Positions 46,491 through 56,656 are shown, numbered from the stretch's first letter. The stretch is 64,000 nt of DNA from Metabacillus sp. KUDC1714 (GCF_014217835.1 NZ_CP055263.1:1893501-1957500); one strand, 5' to 3'. The notes: a model not told the origin generated them from the sequence alone. Translations and numbers: made by a program.

Positions 46491-46610
46491 TGCGCAAGCG
46501 CCTTGATTAGCTCCGACAAGCATAAGACGCTCTTGAATAGAAGGTGTTCTTTACCTTCAATTCAAGAGTGGCTTATGACTCGAGGAGCTAGGCGCTGGAG
46601 CTGGACACCA
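46491..46610. repeat. Type 1 hairpin repeat, copy B
   Basis: Nested palindrome: outer GCGCC...AGCTCC with GGAGCT...GGCGC, middle CATAAG/CTTATG, inner CTCTTGAAT (46530-46538) with ATTCAAGAG (46560-46568), apical GAAGGT/ACCTTC. Confidence 0.9.
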
Positions 46611-46616
46611 AGAAAT

Positions 46617-46645
46617 GCGCAAGCGCCTTGATTAGGAGCTTGCGC
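46617..46645. repeat. Truncated type 1 repeat
   Basis: Begins like a type 1 element (GCGCAAGCGCCTTGATTAG) but closes at once with GCTTGCGC, forming a short 8-bp hairpin. It directly follows copy B. Confidence 0.75.
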
Positions 46646-46703
46646 TAGTCACAAACTAAATATGGAATAAATAATTTTAAATAAATAGTATTAGCAAGAA
46701 ATC

Positions 46704-47804
46704 TTATACATTAAAGCGGAAATGGATAACATCTCCATCTTGTACAATGTATTCTTTACCTTCTAGACGGACTTTTCCTGCTTCACGTGCAGCACCCATT
46801 GTCTTTGCTGCTAATAGGTCATCATATGAAACTGTTTCAGCACGGATAAATCCTCTTTCAAAGTCTGTATGGATAATAGCAGCACATTGAGGAGCTTTCA
46901 TTCCTTTTTTAAATGTCCAAGCACGAACCTCTTGTTCACCTGCTGTAAAATAAGTAGCCAGACCAAGAAGATTGTAAGAAGCTTTAATTAACTGATCAAG
47001 TCCAGACTCTTCAATTCCAAGCTCTTCAAGAAACATTTCCTTTTCTTCACCTTCAAGTTCAGCAATCTCTGATTCAATTTTTGCACATACAACAATTACT
47101 TCAGCATTTTCAGCTGCCGCAAATTCACGAACCAGTCCTACATATTCATTGTCTGAAGGATCTGCAACTTCCTCCTCACTAACATTTGCTACATATAGAA
47201 TAGGTTTAAATGTTAATAAATGAAGTTGCTTCACATATTTCAATTGCTCTTCTGTTAATTCCACAGAACGAGCTGGCTTTTCACTTTCAAACGCTTCTTT
47301 AAGCTTTACTAGGATTTCATGTTCAAAGACAGCTGTTTTTTCTTTCTGCTTTGCTAACTTAGCTACACGATCAATACGTTTATCAACTGTTTCCAAATCC
47401 GCTAATATCAACTCTAGATTAATTGTTTCGATATCCGAAATTGGGTCAACTTTACCAGATACATGAGTAATATTATCATCTGCAAAACAACGCACAACAT
47501 GACAAATTGCATCTACCTGACGGATATGGGAAAGAAACTTATTACCTAATCCCTCTCCTTTACTTGCACCTTTAACAATTCCAGCAATATCAGTAAATTC
47601 AAATGCGGTTGGTACGGTTTTTTTAGGTTTTACAAGTTCTGTTAGCCTTTGTAAACGCTCATCAGGTACTTCTACAATCCCGACATTAGGATCAATTGTA
47701 CAAAATGGATAGTTTGCTGACTCAGCACCAGCTTGTGTAATTGCGTTAAATAATGTTGATTTTCCGACGTTTGGAAGACCTACAATTCCTGCAGTTAATG
47801 CCAT
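46704..47804 (-). CDS. ychF: Ribosome-associated ATPase/GTPase YchF
   Basis: A 366-residue Obg-family P-loop protein. G1 is [11 protein letters not shown], followed by the coiled-coil insertion (about 130-200) and a C-terminal TGS domain ending [10 protein letters not shown]. The family prefers ATP over GTP, binds ribosomes and influences stress survival. Equivalent to B. subtilis yyaF. Flanked on both sides by type 1 repeats. Start ATG after GAGGAGTGG. Confidence 0.96.
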   Translation of the reverse strand: MALTAGIVGLPNVGKSTLFNAITQAGAESANYPFCTIDPNVGIVEVPDERLQRLTELVKPKKTVPTAFEFTDIAGIVKGASKGEGLGNKFLSHIRQVDAICHVVRCFADDNITHVSGKVDPISDIETINLELILADLETVDKRIDRVAKLAKQKEKTAVFEHEILVKLKEAFESEKPARSVELTEEQLKYVKQLHLLTFKPILYVANVSEEEVADPSDNEYVGLVREFAAAENAEVIVVCAKIESEIAELEGEEKEMFLEELGIEESGLDQLIKASYNLLGLATYFTAGEQEVRAWTFKKGMKAPQCAAIIHTDFERGFIRAETVSYDDLLAAKTMGAAREAGKVRLEGKEYIVQDGDVIHFRFNV

Positions 47805-47930
47805 ATTTCCACTCCTCTATCATTAAACAAAAAAATTTGTCCGAATTCTAACCAATCTTCAACAATTATAGATAGTAAACACATAAAAAACAAGCAGGTC
47901 TCTCATTTATAGTGAAACAATATAAGAAAA

Positions 47931-48050
47931 GCGCAAGCGCCTTGCTCAGCCCCGACAAGCATAAGACGCAAGTGAATAGAAGACGTTCTTTGTCTTCAAT
48001 TCACTTGTGGCTTATGACCTCGAGGGGCTAGGCGCTGGAGCTGGACACCA
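47931..48050. repeat. Type 1 hairpin repeat, copy C
   Basis: Outer AGCCCC/GGGGCT, middle CATAAG/CTTATG, inner CAAGTGAAT (47969-47977) with ATTCACTTG (47999-48007), apical GAAGAC/GTCTTC. A tail CAAAACTAAGTA is shared with copies D and E. Confidence 0.9.
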
Positions 48051-48089
48051 AAACTAAGTACAAACTTATATGCATTCTTACCTTACTAG

Positions 48090-48118
48090 AAAGGAGAACC
48101 TATAAACGGCTCTCCTTT
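48090..48118 (-). terminator. Hairpin after yyaE
   Basis: AAAGGAGA (48090-48097) pairs with TCTCCTTT (48111-48118). No clear T-run, so termination is uncertain. Confidence 0.5.
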
Positions 48119-48121
48119 GCA

Positions 48122-50134
48122 TCAATTATCATTCATTTTCTCGATGTTTACTAAACAATCATATAAAATACTACCTAATCCATTATCAGAATTATCATCA
48201 GGTGTTAGCAAGTTTACAGAACCGCCAAACTTATGCCACTGTCCTTCATCAACATTTATTGTTCTAGGATGGGCCCTTTTCAAGACCCTTACAATTCCTG
48301 AAAGACTTCCTCTGTCATTGAAAATTCTGACAGAATCTCCATCTGTCATATCCTTCTCACTTGCAATATCCTCTGATATTTCAATTTTAACAATTTGTAG
48401 AGTCTTTATCAGAATATAATGCTGTGAATGATTAGAGCGTAACGGGTGAATTGTTAAGAGCTGATATGGATACTTTTTTGCTAACAATGAGTTTGTAAGG
48501 CTAGACTCTTTTGGAGGCAAATATTGTGGTTTTCCTACATACCCCTTTTTCTCAGCAATGGATGAAGTAAATTCAAATTTCCCACTTGGAGTCAAAAATT
48601 TCTTTGTCTCCCAAGGTACAAAGCGCACAGGTAATGGCAGTCTCTTTTCCTCTTTCAACCTTTCAACTGTTATACCATGCTGTTTTAAATGTGATAGTCC
48701 TATCTCTAAATACTCAGTTCTAGTAAACTGAAACTCTTCTCCAAAACCTAAACGATTTGCTAATTCAGTCCAAATCCACAAATCAGATTTTGCTTCTCCA
48801 GGTGGTTTAACTAACTGATCTCCATAATTCACATAATGGTGGTACATTGACGAATAATAGATATCTTCTTCCTCAAATACGGTTGTTGTTGGGAGTACAT
48901 AGTCAGCCAGTTCAGCAGTATCTGTTAAAAAGTGGTCAACAACCACAAGTAAATTAACCGATTCGAAAGCTTTCTTGACCTTTGCAGAATTTGGGACCTG
49001 TGCAAGAGGGTTCCCACACGTCACAAAAATCATTTTAATGCCTGGATTTTCAGCACCTAAAATTCCTTCAGCCTGTTCCATCATTGAAAAGTGCCTTGTT
49101 ACCGTTTTTTTATGTGGCAAGGTAAGTCCACTCTTATTAAAGCTGTTACCAACTTGCAGATTCCCAAAGTTAACTCCACCACCTGGGACTCCTACATTTC
49201 CACTTACTGCAGCAAGTGCATCTATTAATCTAATTGTATTTCCGCCATTTGCATATCTTTGCATTCCGAGACCTAAATAAGTAGAAGTTGGGCCATCGCA
49301 ATAAACGGTAGCTAAATATCTAATGTCTTCATAGGAAATTTCAGCCTTTGCCAAAACATCCTCCATCTTGATACTATCCAGTAAGCAAAAAAGGTCATGA
49401 AAACCAATTGTGTGGTCCTTAATAAACTGTTGGTCATGCCTATTTTCATCTACCAAAACCTTCATAATGCCAATCGCTACTAATCCATCCATTCCTGGCT
49501 TTACCGAAATATAATTATCCGCTATTTTAGCAGTTGCATTGTAAATGGGATCTATAACGGTAATAGTTGTGCCGCCTTTTTTAGCTTCTTGTAAGTATTG
49601 AAATAAATGCATGTTTGTTCTAGCTACATTTCTTCCCCATATGACAATATGCTTGCTATGAAAAATATCATCTGGGGCATGACTAAAAGAGCTACCAAAA
49701 TCCCAGGTTTGAGCTTCAATACCAGAACCCCAGCAAATGCTACCAACTAAATTTGTGACACCGCCATAACAATGAAAGAAACGCTGATCAAGATTCTTCA
49801 GCAAGCCATTATTCGCATAATCATGACTATGCAGTACAGCTGTTGATCCATAGATCTCCTTGATCTCACTCATTTTGTCTGCTACTTCATTGAGAGCTTG
49901 CTCCCATGGAATTTCAATAAACTGACCATTTACTTTTTTTAATGGCGTTGTTAACCGTTCCTTTGAATTTGTTTTCGTTTCTAGCATTCTTCCTCTACCA
50001 CAAATTTTTCCTTTGGTAATTGGATGGTCTTTATCGCCTTCAACCTTAGTCACTTTTCCATTCTCAACAGTTACCTCTAAACCACAACTATCCCAACAGT
50101 TTAAAGGACATGATGATTTAAATACCTGCTTCAT
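48122..50134 (-). CDS. yyaE: Molybdopterin-dependent oxidoreductase YyaE
   Basis: A 670-residue member of the DMSO reductase/formate dehydrogenase family. The N-terminal iron-sulfur ligands are CPLNCWDSCGLE plus KICGRG, followed by the bis-MGD-binding domains and the C-terminal molydopterin dinucleotide domain (about 560-660). The cofactor position carries no Sec codon. No signal peptide, so it is likely cytosolic. Substrate unknown. Located as in B. subtilis between yyaF and yyaD; yyzM and a MscS gene intervene. Confidence 0.9.
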   Translation of the reverse strand: MKQVFKSSCPLNCWDSCGLEVTVENGKVTKVEGDKDHPITKGKICGRGRMLETKTNSKERLTTPLKKVNGQFIEIPWEQALNEVADKMSEIKEIYGSTAVLHSHDYANNGLLKNLDQRFFHCYGGVTNLVGSICWGSGIEAQTWDFGSSFSHAPDDIFHSKHIVIWGRNVARTNMHLFQYLQEAKKGGTTITVIDPIYNATAKIADNYISVKPGMDGLVAIGIMKVLVDENRHDQQFIKDHTIGFHDLFCLLDSIKMEDVLAKAEISYEDIRYLATVYCDGPTSTYLGLGMQRYANGGNTIRLIDALAAVSGNVGVPGGGVNFGNLQVGNSFNKSGLTLPHKKTVTRHFSMMEQAEGILGAENPGIKMIFVTCGNPLAQVPNSAKVKKAFESVNLLVVVDHFLTDTAELADYVLPTTTVFEEEDIYYSSMYHHYVNYGDQLVKPPGEAKSDLWIWTELANRLGFGEEFQFTRTEYLEIGLSHLKQHGITVERLKEEKRLPLPVRFVPWETKKFLTPSGKFEFTSSIAEKKGYVGKPQYLPPKESSLTNSLLAKKYPYQLLTIHPLRSNHSQHYILIKTLQIVKIEISEDIASEKDMTDGDSVRIFNDRGSLSGIVRVLKRAHPRTINVDEGQWHKFGGSVNLLTPDDNSDNGLGSILYDCLVNIEKMNDN

Positions 50135-50151
50135 TTCCTATTCCCCTCAAC

Positions 50152-50358
50152 TTACTCATCCGACTCTTCGTGTTTAACAAGTATCTTTTTCATTTTTCTA
50201 GAGAATTCCTTTCGAGGGATTAAAACACTATGCTCACAGCCCTCACATTTAATTCTTACATCCATTCCCATTCGAATGATTTTCCAGCGGTTTGTCCCAC
50301 ATGGATGCTGCTTCTTCATTTCTACAATATCCTTTAAACCAAATTCCTTTTCTAGCAT
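50152..50358 (-). CDS. yyzM: DUF951 small zinc-ribbon-like protein YyzM
   Basis: A 68-residue protein with HPCGTNRWKIIRMGMDVRIK and CEGCEHSVLIPRKEF, giving a Cys plus CxxC pattern typical of DUF951. It is translated in the set MscS-yyzM-yyaE with short gaps (16-17 bp). Possibly nucleic-acid or ribosome related; function unknown. Confidence 0.9.
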   Translation of the reverse strand: MLEKEFGLKDIVEMKKQHPCGTNRWKIIRMGMDVRIKCEGCEHSVLIPRKEFSRKMKKILVKHEESDE

Positions 50359-50374
50359 ATTTTAACCTCCGCTC

Positions 50375-51253
50375 TTAACTTACTTGTTCTTTTCTGTTAT
50401 ACATAACCATTCGAGGATATGGAATTTCAATACCATGTTCATCTAAACGCATTTTAATATCTTTTCGAAGCATTCTTGCAATATGGAAATGGCGCATTGG
50501 TTCAACTTCACAAACAACACGTAAAATAATCTCTGATGCACCCAAGGTTTGAATACCAAGTAGTTCAGGAGGAGTAACAATGTCCTCATATTTATCTGGA
50601 ATTTCTGTTAAAAGATCTTGAATTACACGTTCGGCTTCTGGTATATCTGTCTCAAACGAGATGCTTACATCAACTACAGCCATACTATTATGAATAGAGA
50701 AGTTTGTTACTTCAACAATACTCCCATTTGGAATAATATGAAGTTCTCCTGTCCAATTCTTTATTTTCGTTGTTCTAAGTCCAATTTCTTCAACAGTCCC
50801 CTCAAAAGCAGCAACTCTAATATGGTCCCCAACAGAAAACTGATCTTCAAATATTATAAAAAATCCTGTAATAATATCCTTCACAAGACTTTGTGCGCCA
50901 AAACCTACAGCAAGTCCTACAATCCCAGCACCAGCAAGCAATGCACCCACATTAATGCTTACAGCCTCTAGGATCATAATGATGGCAATGAAATAAACAA
51001 CATATGTTAGGATATTTTCTAATAACTTTGAAAGGGTATTTTCTCTTCTCTCTGAAATACGAATTGGTGATTTCCCGCGGAATAAAAAGATCTTACTAAT
51101 CGCAAGTTTTCCAATTCGGATAAAAATGGTCGAGACAATAGTAATCAGAACGATCTTTAATAAACCTTCTCCAATATTAACCCATAGTTTACCATCTGTA
51201 ATGTACTCCAAAACTTCATTCCACAAATTTTCAATAGTATTCAACCTTTTCAC
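50375..51253 (-). CDS. MscS-family small-conductance mechanosensitive channel
   Basis: A 292-residue protein with three TM helices; the pore helix TM3 is AGAGIVGLAVGFGAQSLVKD, followed by the cytosolic vestibule domains (FSVGDHIRVAAFEGTVEEIG ... ). It opens on membrane tension to release solutes after hypo-osmotic shock. Closest B. subtilis relatives are YkuT-type channels. It precedes yyzM by 16 bp on the same strand. Confidence 0.93.
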   Translation of the reverse strand: MKRLNTIENLWNEVLEYITDGKLWVNIGEGLLKIVLITIVSTIFIRIGKLAISKIFLFRGKSPIRISERRENTLSKLLENILTYVVYFIAIIMILEAVSINVGALLAGAGIVGLAVGFGAQSLVKDIITGFFIIFEDQFSVGDHIRVAAFEGTVEEIGLRTTKIKNWTGELHIIPNGSIVEVTNFSIHNSMAVVDVSISFETDIPEAERVIQDLLTEIPDKYEDIVTPPELLGIQTLGASEIILRVVCEVEPMRHFHIARMLRKDIKMRLDEHGIEIPYPRMVMYNRKEQVS

Positions 51254-51432
51254 CTTTTTCTAAAAGTACTATTTACCTCTTTAAAATATATAATTTTTCA
51301 TAGACTATTATACTCTATGTCTAAACCACTTAAGAAGTAGAGAATAGCCTAAATTCCCAATAAACTTTTTCCAAATGGAACTCATAGATACAGGATATTA
51401 TATCAGTTAAATTCCATATAAGATTATTTTAT

Positions 51433-51513
51433 ACCAAAAAGAGGCCGACTCTGGCAAAGATAATCCCTTTGTTCAATCATTCAATAACCGGGATATCTTT
51501 ATGAGTCAGCCTC
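51433..51513 (-). terminator. Large terminator hairpin of yyaD
   Basis: GAGGCCGACTC and AAGATAATCCC (51441-51468) pair with GGGATATCTTT and GAGTCAGCCTC (51490-51513) with a few mismatches; the minus strand continues TTTTTGG. Confidence 0.85.
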
Positions 51514-51531
51514 AATTTATTTTCGGAATTT

Positions 51532-52548
51532 TTATTCTGTTTTATAACGGTTCAGTATTGGAAAAAGCAAAATTGTTATAAGGAGATAAAGGTTAATTAA
51601 TCCGTATAAAGGGTATAAAATAGCAACGAGGTTTGCAAAGCCAAAGCTTGTAAATGGAATCATCAACAAGACTAAGATTAGGGCCATCAACCAGTACGGT
51701 AGATTTGTAACCTCCTTAAACCGTGAAGCAATTCCTAATATCCCTGAAACCGCAGTGGTATAAATTGCAAACCAAAGCATGACAGACATAAAAAGAAAAA
51801 TTGCAAACGGTGACCCTTTTAATACTGCAAATAATGGTATTTCATATTCAGCTAGATAATCAGCCATTTGAACTAATGTTTCATTGTAAATAAATGAAAT
51901 CCCCCCCAAAACAATGCCACTACCTATGCTAGCTATTTTTGCTTCCTTCAGACTTTTAATTTCTTTTCCAATTGCAGATAAAACGGCAATTAGCGGTAAT
52001 ATATTTAACGAAGTAAAGGTAAAGGCTGAAGGCCAGTTATATTGCTTAGTTAAATCTAAAACCCATGAATGATGATTATAGTGGTTAAACGACAACAATG
52101 CATAAAACAACCCCAATACTAACAAAGGAATGATTACAACATTTAACCTAATAATGCCATTTATATTTCCAACAAATAGAAGCACTAATAATACTGAAAA
52201 GAAGATGACTCCTCCCCAATATGGGACTAAAAAGGCTTCGAGTGTAGCACCACCGCCTGCAATCATCACGATTGTTGTACTAAAGAGGTAGACGACAATT
52301 AAAACATCATAAACGTAAGAGAGTTTTCTACCTACCAATTTCTCCAAAACTGGAAAAAAGTGATGTGTCTTCTCTTCATAACTAATTTTCATAATGACAT
52401 AGACAGCTATGATAAAAATAAAAGCAAAAATACAGATAGCTAGTCCGCTTTCAAAGCCAAAAAATTGCCATATTTCTCTCCCTGATGCATACCCTGCCCC
52501 AATAATAGTTCCTAAAATCAAAAACATCCATTTTAAACCTGACTTCAT
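51532..52548 (-). CDS. yyaD: YkvI-family membrane protein YyaD
   Basis: A 338-residue integral membrane protein, the length I recall for B. subtilis YyaD, with about ten TM helices. It starts MKSGLKWMFLILGTIIGAGYASGREIW broken by a helix turn typical of APC-like folds. Transport function is suspected but the substrate is unknown. Divergent from yyaC, as in B. subtilis, with a 100-bp shared promoter region. Confidence 0.88.
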   Translation of the reverse strand: MKSGLKWMFLILGTIIGAGYASGREIWQFFGFESGLAICIFAFIFIIAVYVIMKISYEEKTHHFFPVLEKLVGRKLSYVYDVLIVVYLFSTTIVMIAGGGATLEAFLVPYWGGVIFFSVLLVLLFVGNINGIIRLNVVIIPLLVLGLFYALLSFNHYNHHSWVLDLTKQYNWPSAFTFTSLNILPLIAVLSAIGKEIKSLKEAKIASIGSGIVLGGISFIYNETLVQMADYLAEYEIPLFAVLKGSPFAIFLFMSVMLWFAIYTTAVSGILGIASRFKEVTNLPYWLMALILVLLMIPFTSFGFANLVAILYPLYGLINLYLLITILLFPILNRYKTE

Positions 52549-52648
52549 TTTCCCATCACCTCATAAGGCTGTCCTAATTGCAACGAAGATGTATAGAAAT
52601 GAACATTCTTCCGTATACTGTTACTACTATGATGTGGGAGTGAAATCT

Positions 52649-53272
52649 ATGAATCTAAAAACAGGACTTTTTCAATCAGATAAAAAGCTTGAACGCGTTT
52701 ATTATGAAGAACAGCAAGCAATTCAACTCTTATCAAGTCAGATTATCGATAACCTTCCAAAATTATTTATAAAGCCTATTGTTATTGTATGTATAGGAAC
52801 AGATCGATCTACTGGAGACTCTTTAGGTCCTCTTGTAGGTTTTAACATACAAAGGGAATTATCACATTTCCACGTCTACGGTACATTGAAAGATCCTGTA
52901 CATGCTGTTAATTTAGAAGAAACATTGGAGTTTATTAAAGAAAAACATAGAAATCCATTTATAATTGCCATTGACGCATGCTTAGGGCGATTAAAAAGCG
53001 TTGGCTATATTCAAGTTGCTGAAGGGTCTATAAAGCCTGGTGCTGGGGTAAATAAGGAGTTACCAGCTGTTGGTAATATGCATATAACAGGCATTGTAAA
53101 TGTTAGTGGGTTTATGGAATTCTTTGTTTTGCAAAATACTCGCTTACATCTAGTAATGAGCATGGCTGATATTATATCAAAGGGGTTAATTGAAGCGGAG
53201 AAGCAATACTTAGAAAAACGACTCTCCATACGTCGTGACTGGTTAGCTGATCGAGATTCTGCGATTAACTAA
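52649..53272 (+). CDS. yyaC: Spore protease-like protein YyaC
   Basis: A 207-residue DUF1256 protein related to the germination protease GPR fold: VCIGTDRSTGDSLGPLVG, IIAIDACLG and KPGAGVNKELP are conserved. Start at 52649 follows GGGAG with 8-nt spacing; the longer frame from 52409 runs back into yyaD. The only plus-strand gene in this part of the cluster. A TGTATA (52590-52595) and TATACTG (52614-52620) might form a forespore sigma promoter, in line with forespore expression in B. subtilis. Confidence 0.92.
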   Translation: MNLKTGLFQSDKKLERVYYEEQQAIQLLSSQIIDNLPKLFIKPIVIVCIGTDRSTGDSLGPLVGFNIQRELSHFHVYGTLKDPVHAVNLEETLEFIKEKHRNPFIIAIDACLGRLKSVGYIQVAEGSIKPGAGVNKELPAVGNMHITGIVNVSGFMEFFVLQNTRLHLVMSMADIISKGLIEAEKQYLEKRLSIRRDWLADRDSAIN

Positions 53273-53305
53273 TTCATTCAGAAACTTATTGTCATACAAC
53301 CTAAA

Positions 53306-53336
53306 TAAAAAACACTGCACTTCTCTCATGCAGTGT
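53306..53336 (-). terminator. Bidirectional terminator between yyaC and the DUF554 gene
   Basis: ACACTGCA (53312-53319) with TGCAGTGT (53329-53336), flanked by A-rich sequence on the left that gives a T-run on the minus strand. Confidence 0.8.
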
Positions 53337-53348
53337 AAAAATAATTCT

Positions 53349-54050
53349 TTAATAATGATATTGTATTAAAACAATTATGGTAACAATTAAAATACTTGGG
53401 AGTAAATTCGCCACTCTGATTTGTTTAATTCCTAGCATATTAATACCAATTGCCAAAATTAACACACCACCTGTTGCAGTGAGTTCAGCAATTAACAAAT
53501 TCAAAAGTGAGTCTGATAGAAATTGATGAATGACATTTGCTAATAGCGCTATGCCTCCTTGATATAAAAAGACAGGAAGAGCTGAAAATAATACACCTAT
53601 TCCAAGCGTGCTCGCTAACACAATGCTTGTGAATCCATCAATCATCGACTTTGTTAAAAGAACAGAATGATCTTGTCTTAGGCCACTATCGAGTGATCCA
53701 ACTATAGCCATTGCACCAACAACAAAAATTAATGTTGCCGTAACAAAGCCTTGAGCAATATTTCCACTTTGAGACTTACCTATTTTTTGTTCAAGAGTAG
53801 TTCCTATTCGATGTAGGTAGTCCTCTATCCTTAGCCACTCACCAACTAATGAACCTACTATCAAACTAACAATTACAATGAAAAAATTGTCACTTTTTAG
53901 TGCCATATCAATACCAAGGATTACAACCGAAAGGCCGATTGCAATCATAACTGTTTGTTTCATTTGATCAGGTATTTTTCTAAGTAATAAACCAATAAAT
54001 GTCCCTACTATTATTCCTACTGCATTTACAACACTTCCAAATAACACCAA
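53349..54050 (-). CDS. DUF554 membrane protein
   Basis: A 233-residue membrane protein with six to seven TM helices, start MVLFGSVVNAVGIIVGTFIGLLL and a central GAMAIVGSLDSGL typical of DUF554 (YqgA-like). Often proposed as a transporter; no function established. It ends convergently with yyaC and lies after spo0J with a separating terminator. Confidence 0.88.
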   Translation of the reverse strand: MVLFGSVVNAVGIIVGTFIGLLLRKIPDQMKQTVMIAIGLSVVILGIDMALKSDNFFIVIVSLIVGSLVGEWLRIEDYLHRIGTTLEQKIGKSQSGNIAQGFVTATLIFVVGAMAIVGSLDSGLRQDHSVLLTKSMIDGFTSIVLASTLGIGVLFSALPVFLYQGGIALLANVIHQFLSDSLLNLLIAELTATGGVLILAIGINMLGIKQIRVANLLPSILIVTIIVLIQYHY

Positions 54051-54200
54051 AATAGCTCCACCTTTCTTTAATATGTAAACATCAAATGTGTGTTGGGGGA
54101 ACCTGGAAATTTATAAGAAATTAACGTACAATATCCTATTTAAAGTTATAGCTAGTTTACAACTGCTTTTTCACTTTACAAGAATAGTAATTTTCTAAAC

Positions 54201-54231
54201 AAAAAAAGACTGACTCATTTTAGAGCCAGTT
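54201..54231 (-). terminator. Terminator after spo0J
   Basis: ACTGACTC (54209-54216) with GAGCCAGT (54223-54230), one wobble; minus strand continues TTTTTTT. Confidence 0.82.
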
Positions 54232-54249
54232 AAGAAAAAGAACAGCCTC

Positions 54250-55119
54250 TTAGGATGACTGTTGTGCCTGCAATAATTCTAAAATGCGGTCTAAATCATC
54301 CTGAGAGAAAAATTCAATTTCAATTTTTCCTTTTTTCTTTTGTTTCTTAATCGTAACAGATGTACCAAAATACTCTTGTAAATAGGATTCCCGTTCTTTT
54401 ATAAAAACATCTTTTTCTGGTTTTTTCTTTTTGGTTTCACGTGAAACATTATTTAATTGTTGAACAATTAATTCTACCTGTCGAACATTCAAATGTTCAC
54501 GAATAATTTTTTCTATAAGTGAGTTGAGCTTGTCTTTATTCTTAAGTCCAAGAAGCGTCCGTCCATGTCCCATTGAAAGCTTACCGTCTGATATGAGTTG
54601 TTGAATCGGCTTTGGTAAGCTAAGAAGTCTAACATGGTTTGCAATATGTGGTCGGCTTTTCCCTAGGCGTTTGGCTAATGCCTCTTGAGTAAAGTTTAGC
54701 TGCTCCATTAGCGTCTGGTATGCTTGTGCCTCTTCAATTGGTGTTAGATCCTCACGCTGCAAATTCTCTAAAAGAGCTAACTCCATCATTTGTTGTTCTG
54801 ATAAATCTCTTATTACCGCTGGAATAGCAGTTAGTTTGGCCTCTGTTGCAGCACGAAACCGTCGTTCACCAACTACAATTTCAAAGCCCTTTATACTTTT
54901 ACGGACAACAATTGGTTGTAAAATACCGTGCTGTAAAATGGAGTCCTTTAATTCATTGATCGATTCCTGTTCAAAGGTTTTACGTGGCTGATATGGGTTA
55001 GGACGTATTTCTTTTAGCTTGATTTCTTGAATAGTTTCTTCTTGTCCTACCTTCATTTCTGGAAAAAAGGCATTTAGTCCCTTTCCTACATTAAGCCCTT
55101 TACCTAAACCTCTAGCCAT
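54250..55119 (-). CDS. spo0J: Chromosome partitioning protein ParB (Spo0J)
   Basis: A 289-residue CTPase clamp that loads at parS. N-terminal Soj-activating peptide, ParB CTP-binding domain (about 30-120, [11 protein letters not shown] box), HTH domain ([21 protein letters not shown]) and C-terminal dimerisation domain. The ATG at 55119 overlaps the soj stop by 8 bp. The N-terminus holds a tandem [12 protein letters not shown], seven residues longer than the GLGKGINALF I recall from B. subtilis. The gene carries its own parS site, as in B. subtilis. Confidence 0.96.
   Translation of the reverse strand: MARGLGKGLNVGKGLNAFFPEMKVGQEETIQEIKLKEIRPNPYQPRKTFEQESINELKDSILQHGILQPIVVRKSIKGFEIVVGERRFRAATEAKLTAIPAVIRDLSEQQMMELALLENLQREDLTPIEEAQAYQTLMEQLNFTQEALAKRLGKSRPHIANHVRLLSLPKPIQQLISDGKLSMGHGRTLLGLKNKDKLNSLIEKIIREHLNVRQVELIVQQLNNVSRETKKKKPEKDVFIKERESYLQEYFGTSVTIKKQKKKGKIEIEFFSQDDLDRILELLQAQQSS
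54433..54448. other. parS site inside spo0J
   Basis: GGTTTCACGTGAAACA differs from the consensus TGTTTCACGTGAAACA only in the first base. Same gene location as the B. subtilis site near 359 degrees. Confidence 0.88.
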
Positions 55120-55873
55120 TAACAACCACTTCCTTTGCCAAATCTAAATAAACTTCTGCTCCTCTAGACCTTGGATCGTAAATGATAATAGGTTGGCCAT
55201 GACTTGGTGCTTCGCTTAAACGAATATTTCTTGGAATGATCGTTTTATACACCTTATCCTGAAAATATTTCTTTACTTCATCAATAACCTGAATACCTAA
55301 GTTTGTTCTGGCATCAAGCATTGTTAATAGAACTCCTTCAATCATTAACTCTGTATTTAGGTGCTTCTGTACAAGACGAACAGTGTTAAGTAACTGGCTT
55401 AAACCTTCTAATGCGTAATATTCACATTGTACTGGAATTAAAACTGCATCTGAAGCAGTTAATGCATTTATGGTAAGCAAGCCTAATGAAGGCGGACAAT
55501 CAATTACCATATAATCATATTGGTGTTTAACTGACTCGAGTGCTCTTTTTAATCTTACTTCTCGGGAAATAGTTGGCACAAGCTCTATTTCTGCTCCCGC
55601 TAACTGAATTGTAGCTGGAATAATATCTAAATTTTCTACTGCAGTTTGCTTAATAACTTCCTTTACATCTACATCATCTACTAAAATATCGTAAATGCAA
55701 TGCTCGACATCGGCCTTTTCAATACCAATACCGCTAGTTGCATTACCTTGTGGGTCAACATCGACGAGAAGCACTCGTTTACCGATGTATGCTAAGCAAG
55801 CACCTAAATTTACAGAAGTCGTTGTTTTACCGACTCCACCTTTTTGGTTTGCGATGGCAATAACCTTTCCCAC
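55112..55873 (-). CDS. soj: ParA-family ATPase Soj
   Basis: A 253-residue Walker-type ATPase. The deviant Walker A is [11 protein letters not shown]; Walker B region [11 protein letters not shown]. It regulates DnaA and chromosome segregation with Spo0J. The GTG at 55873 (preceded by GCAGGTGAC) gives exactly the length I recall for B. subtilis Soj; longer frames to 55936 would run into a hairpin repeat. Separated from noc by about 870 bp with three repeat elements, so it likely has its own promoter. Confidence 0.96.
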   Translation of the reverse strand: MGKVIAIANQKGGVGKTTTSVNLGACLAYIGKRVLLVDVDPQGNATSGIGIEKADVEHCIYDILVDDVDVKEVIKQTAVENLDIIPATIQLAGAEIELVPTISREVRLKRALESVKHQYDYMVIDCPPSLGLLTINALTASDAVLIPVQCEYYALEGLSQLLNTVRLVQKHLNTELMIEGVLLTMLDARTNLGIQVIDEVKKYFQDKVYKTIIPRNIRLSEAPSHGQPIIIYDPRSRGAEVYLDLAKEVVVNG

Positions 55874-55900
55874 GATGTCACCTGCTTTCATCTCTAATAG

Positions 55901-56035
55901 AAAAGCGCAAGGCGCCCGCCTATCGGCGACAAGCATAAGGCGAATAGGAATAGAAGGCGTTCTTTGCCTTCAATTCCTATTTGACTTATGACCTCGAGCC
56001 GATGGCGCCTGGAGCTAGACATCAAAACTAAGTAA
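55901..56035. repeat. Type 1 hairpin repeat, copy D
   Basis: Outer GGCGCC/GGCGCC and ATCGGC/GCCGAT, inner AATAGGAAT (55943-55951) with ATTCCTATT (55973-55981), apical GAAGGC/GCCTTC. It lies 27 bp upstream of the soj start. Confidence 0.9.
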
Positions 56036-56060
56036 AAAATTATATACTTTCTTAAACGTT

Positions 56061-56210
56061 AAGAAAAGCGCAAGCGCCGTTAGCAACGTATGAACTTGAG
56101 CACTCCCTATGAGGGATAAAGGAAACACGAAGAGCGCTAGCGTTCGATGTTAACTTATCGTTAATGGAGTATGAAGTTCATACGTCGCTGGCAGTCAAAA
56201 ACGCGACGTT
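56061..56210. repeat. Type 2 intergenic repeat, copy F
   Basis: Begins AAAAGCGCAAGCGCC like type 1, but continues with perfect 12-bp arms ACGTATGAACTT (56086-56097) and AAGTTCATACGT (56174-56185), plus ACTCC/GGAGT. The core GATAAAGGAAACACGAAGAG is shared with the copy at 60417. Confidence 0.85.
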
Positions 56211-56274
56211 CTTTCGCACTGACTGCGCTTGCACGTCCTATGCTTCAGATCTATACACAAAATGTTATACGTTC

Positions 56275-56415
56275 AAAAGCGCAAGGTCTTTATACAATCC
56301 TAGGAGAATAAGACGCACATGAATAGAAGGTATTCTTTACCTTCTACTCATGTGTGACCTAGCCCTAGAGGTTCAGGTATCCGACCTTTCACAAAGTCAG
56401 ATACCAAACTAAGTA
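56275..56415. repeat. Type 1 hairpin repeat, copy E
   Basis: Most diverged outer arm; inner CACATGA with TCATGTG, apical GAAGGT/ACCTTC, and the CAAACTAAGTAAAAA tail. Confidence 0.8.
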
Positions 56416-56626
56416 AAAAGAACTTACTATCTTATTCCTTAATCTTTCTATATCATTTTTTTATTTTATCATGAAACGACTAGAAAGGTTTGTCTTTTTT
56501 CTGATTTCTTCTATATTAGTATTTTCTACATAGGAGAAAACTAAATTATGAAAGTGAAATAATAATAAGTTTATGGGAAAGATAATTAGCACTACTTGTC
56601 AAATTTATAGTATTATGCACACACGG

Positions 56627-56656
56627 GAAAAAGGCCTGACCTTAAGCCAGCCCCTT
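56627..56656 (-). terminator. Probable terminator of noc
   Basis: On the minus strand GGGGCTGGC-TTAA-GGTCAGGCC with imperfect pairing, followed by TTTTTCCC. Confidence 0.5.
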
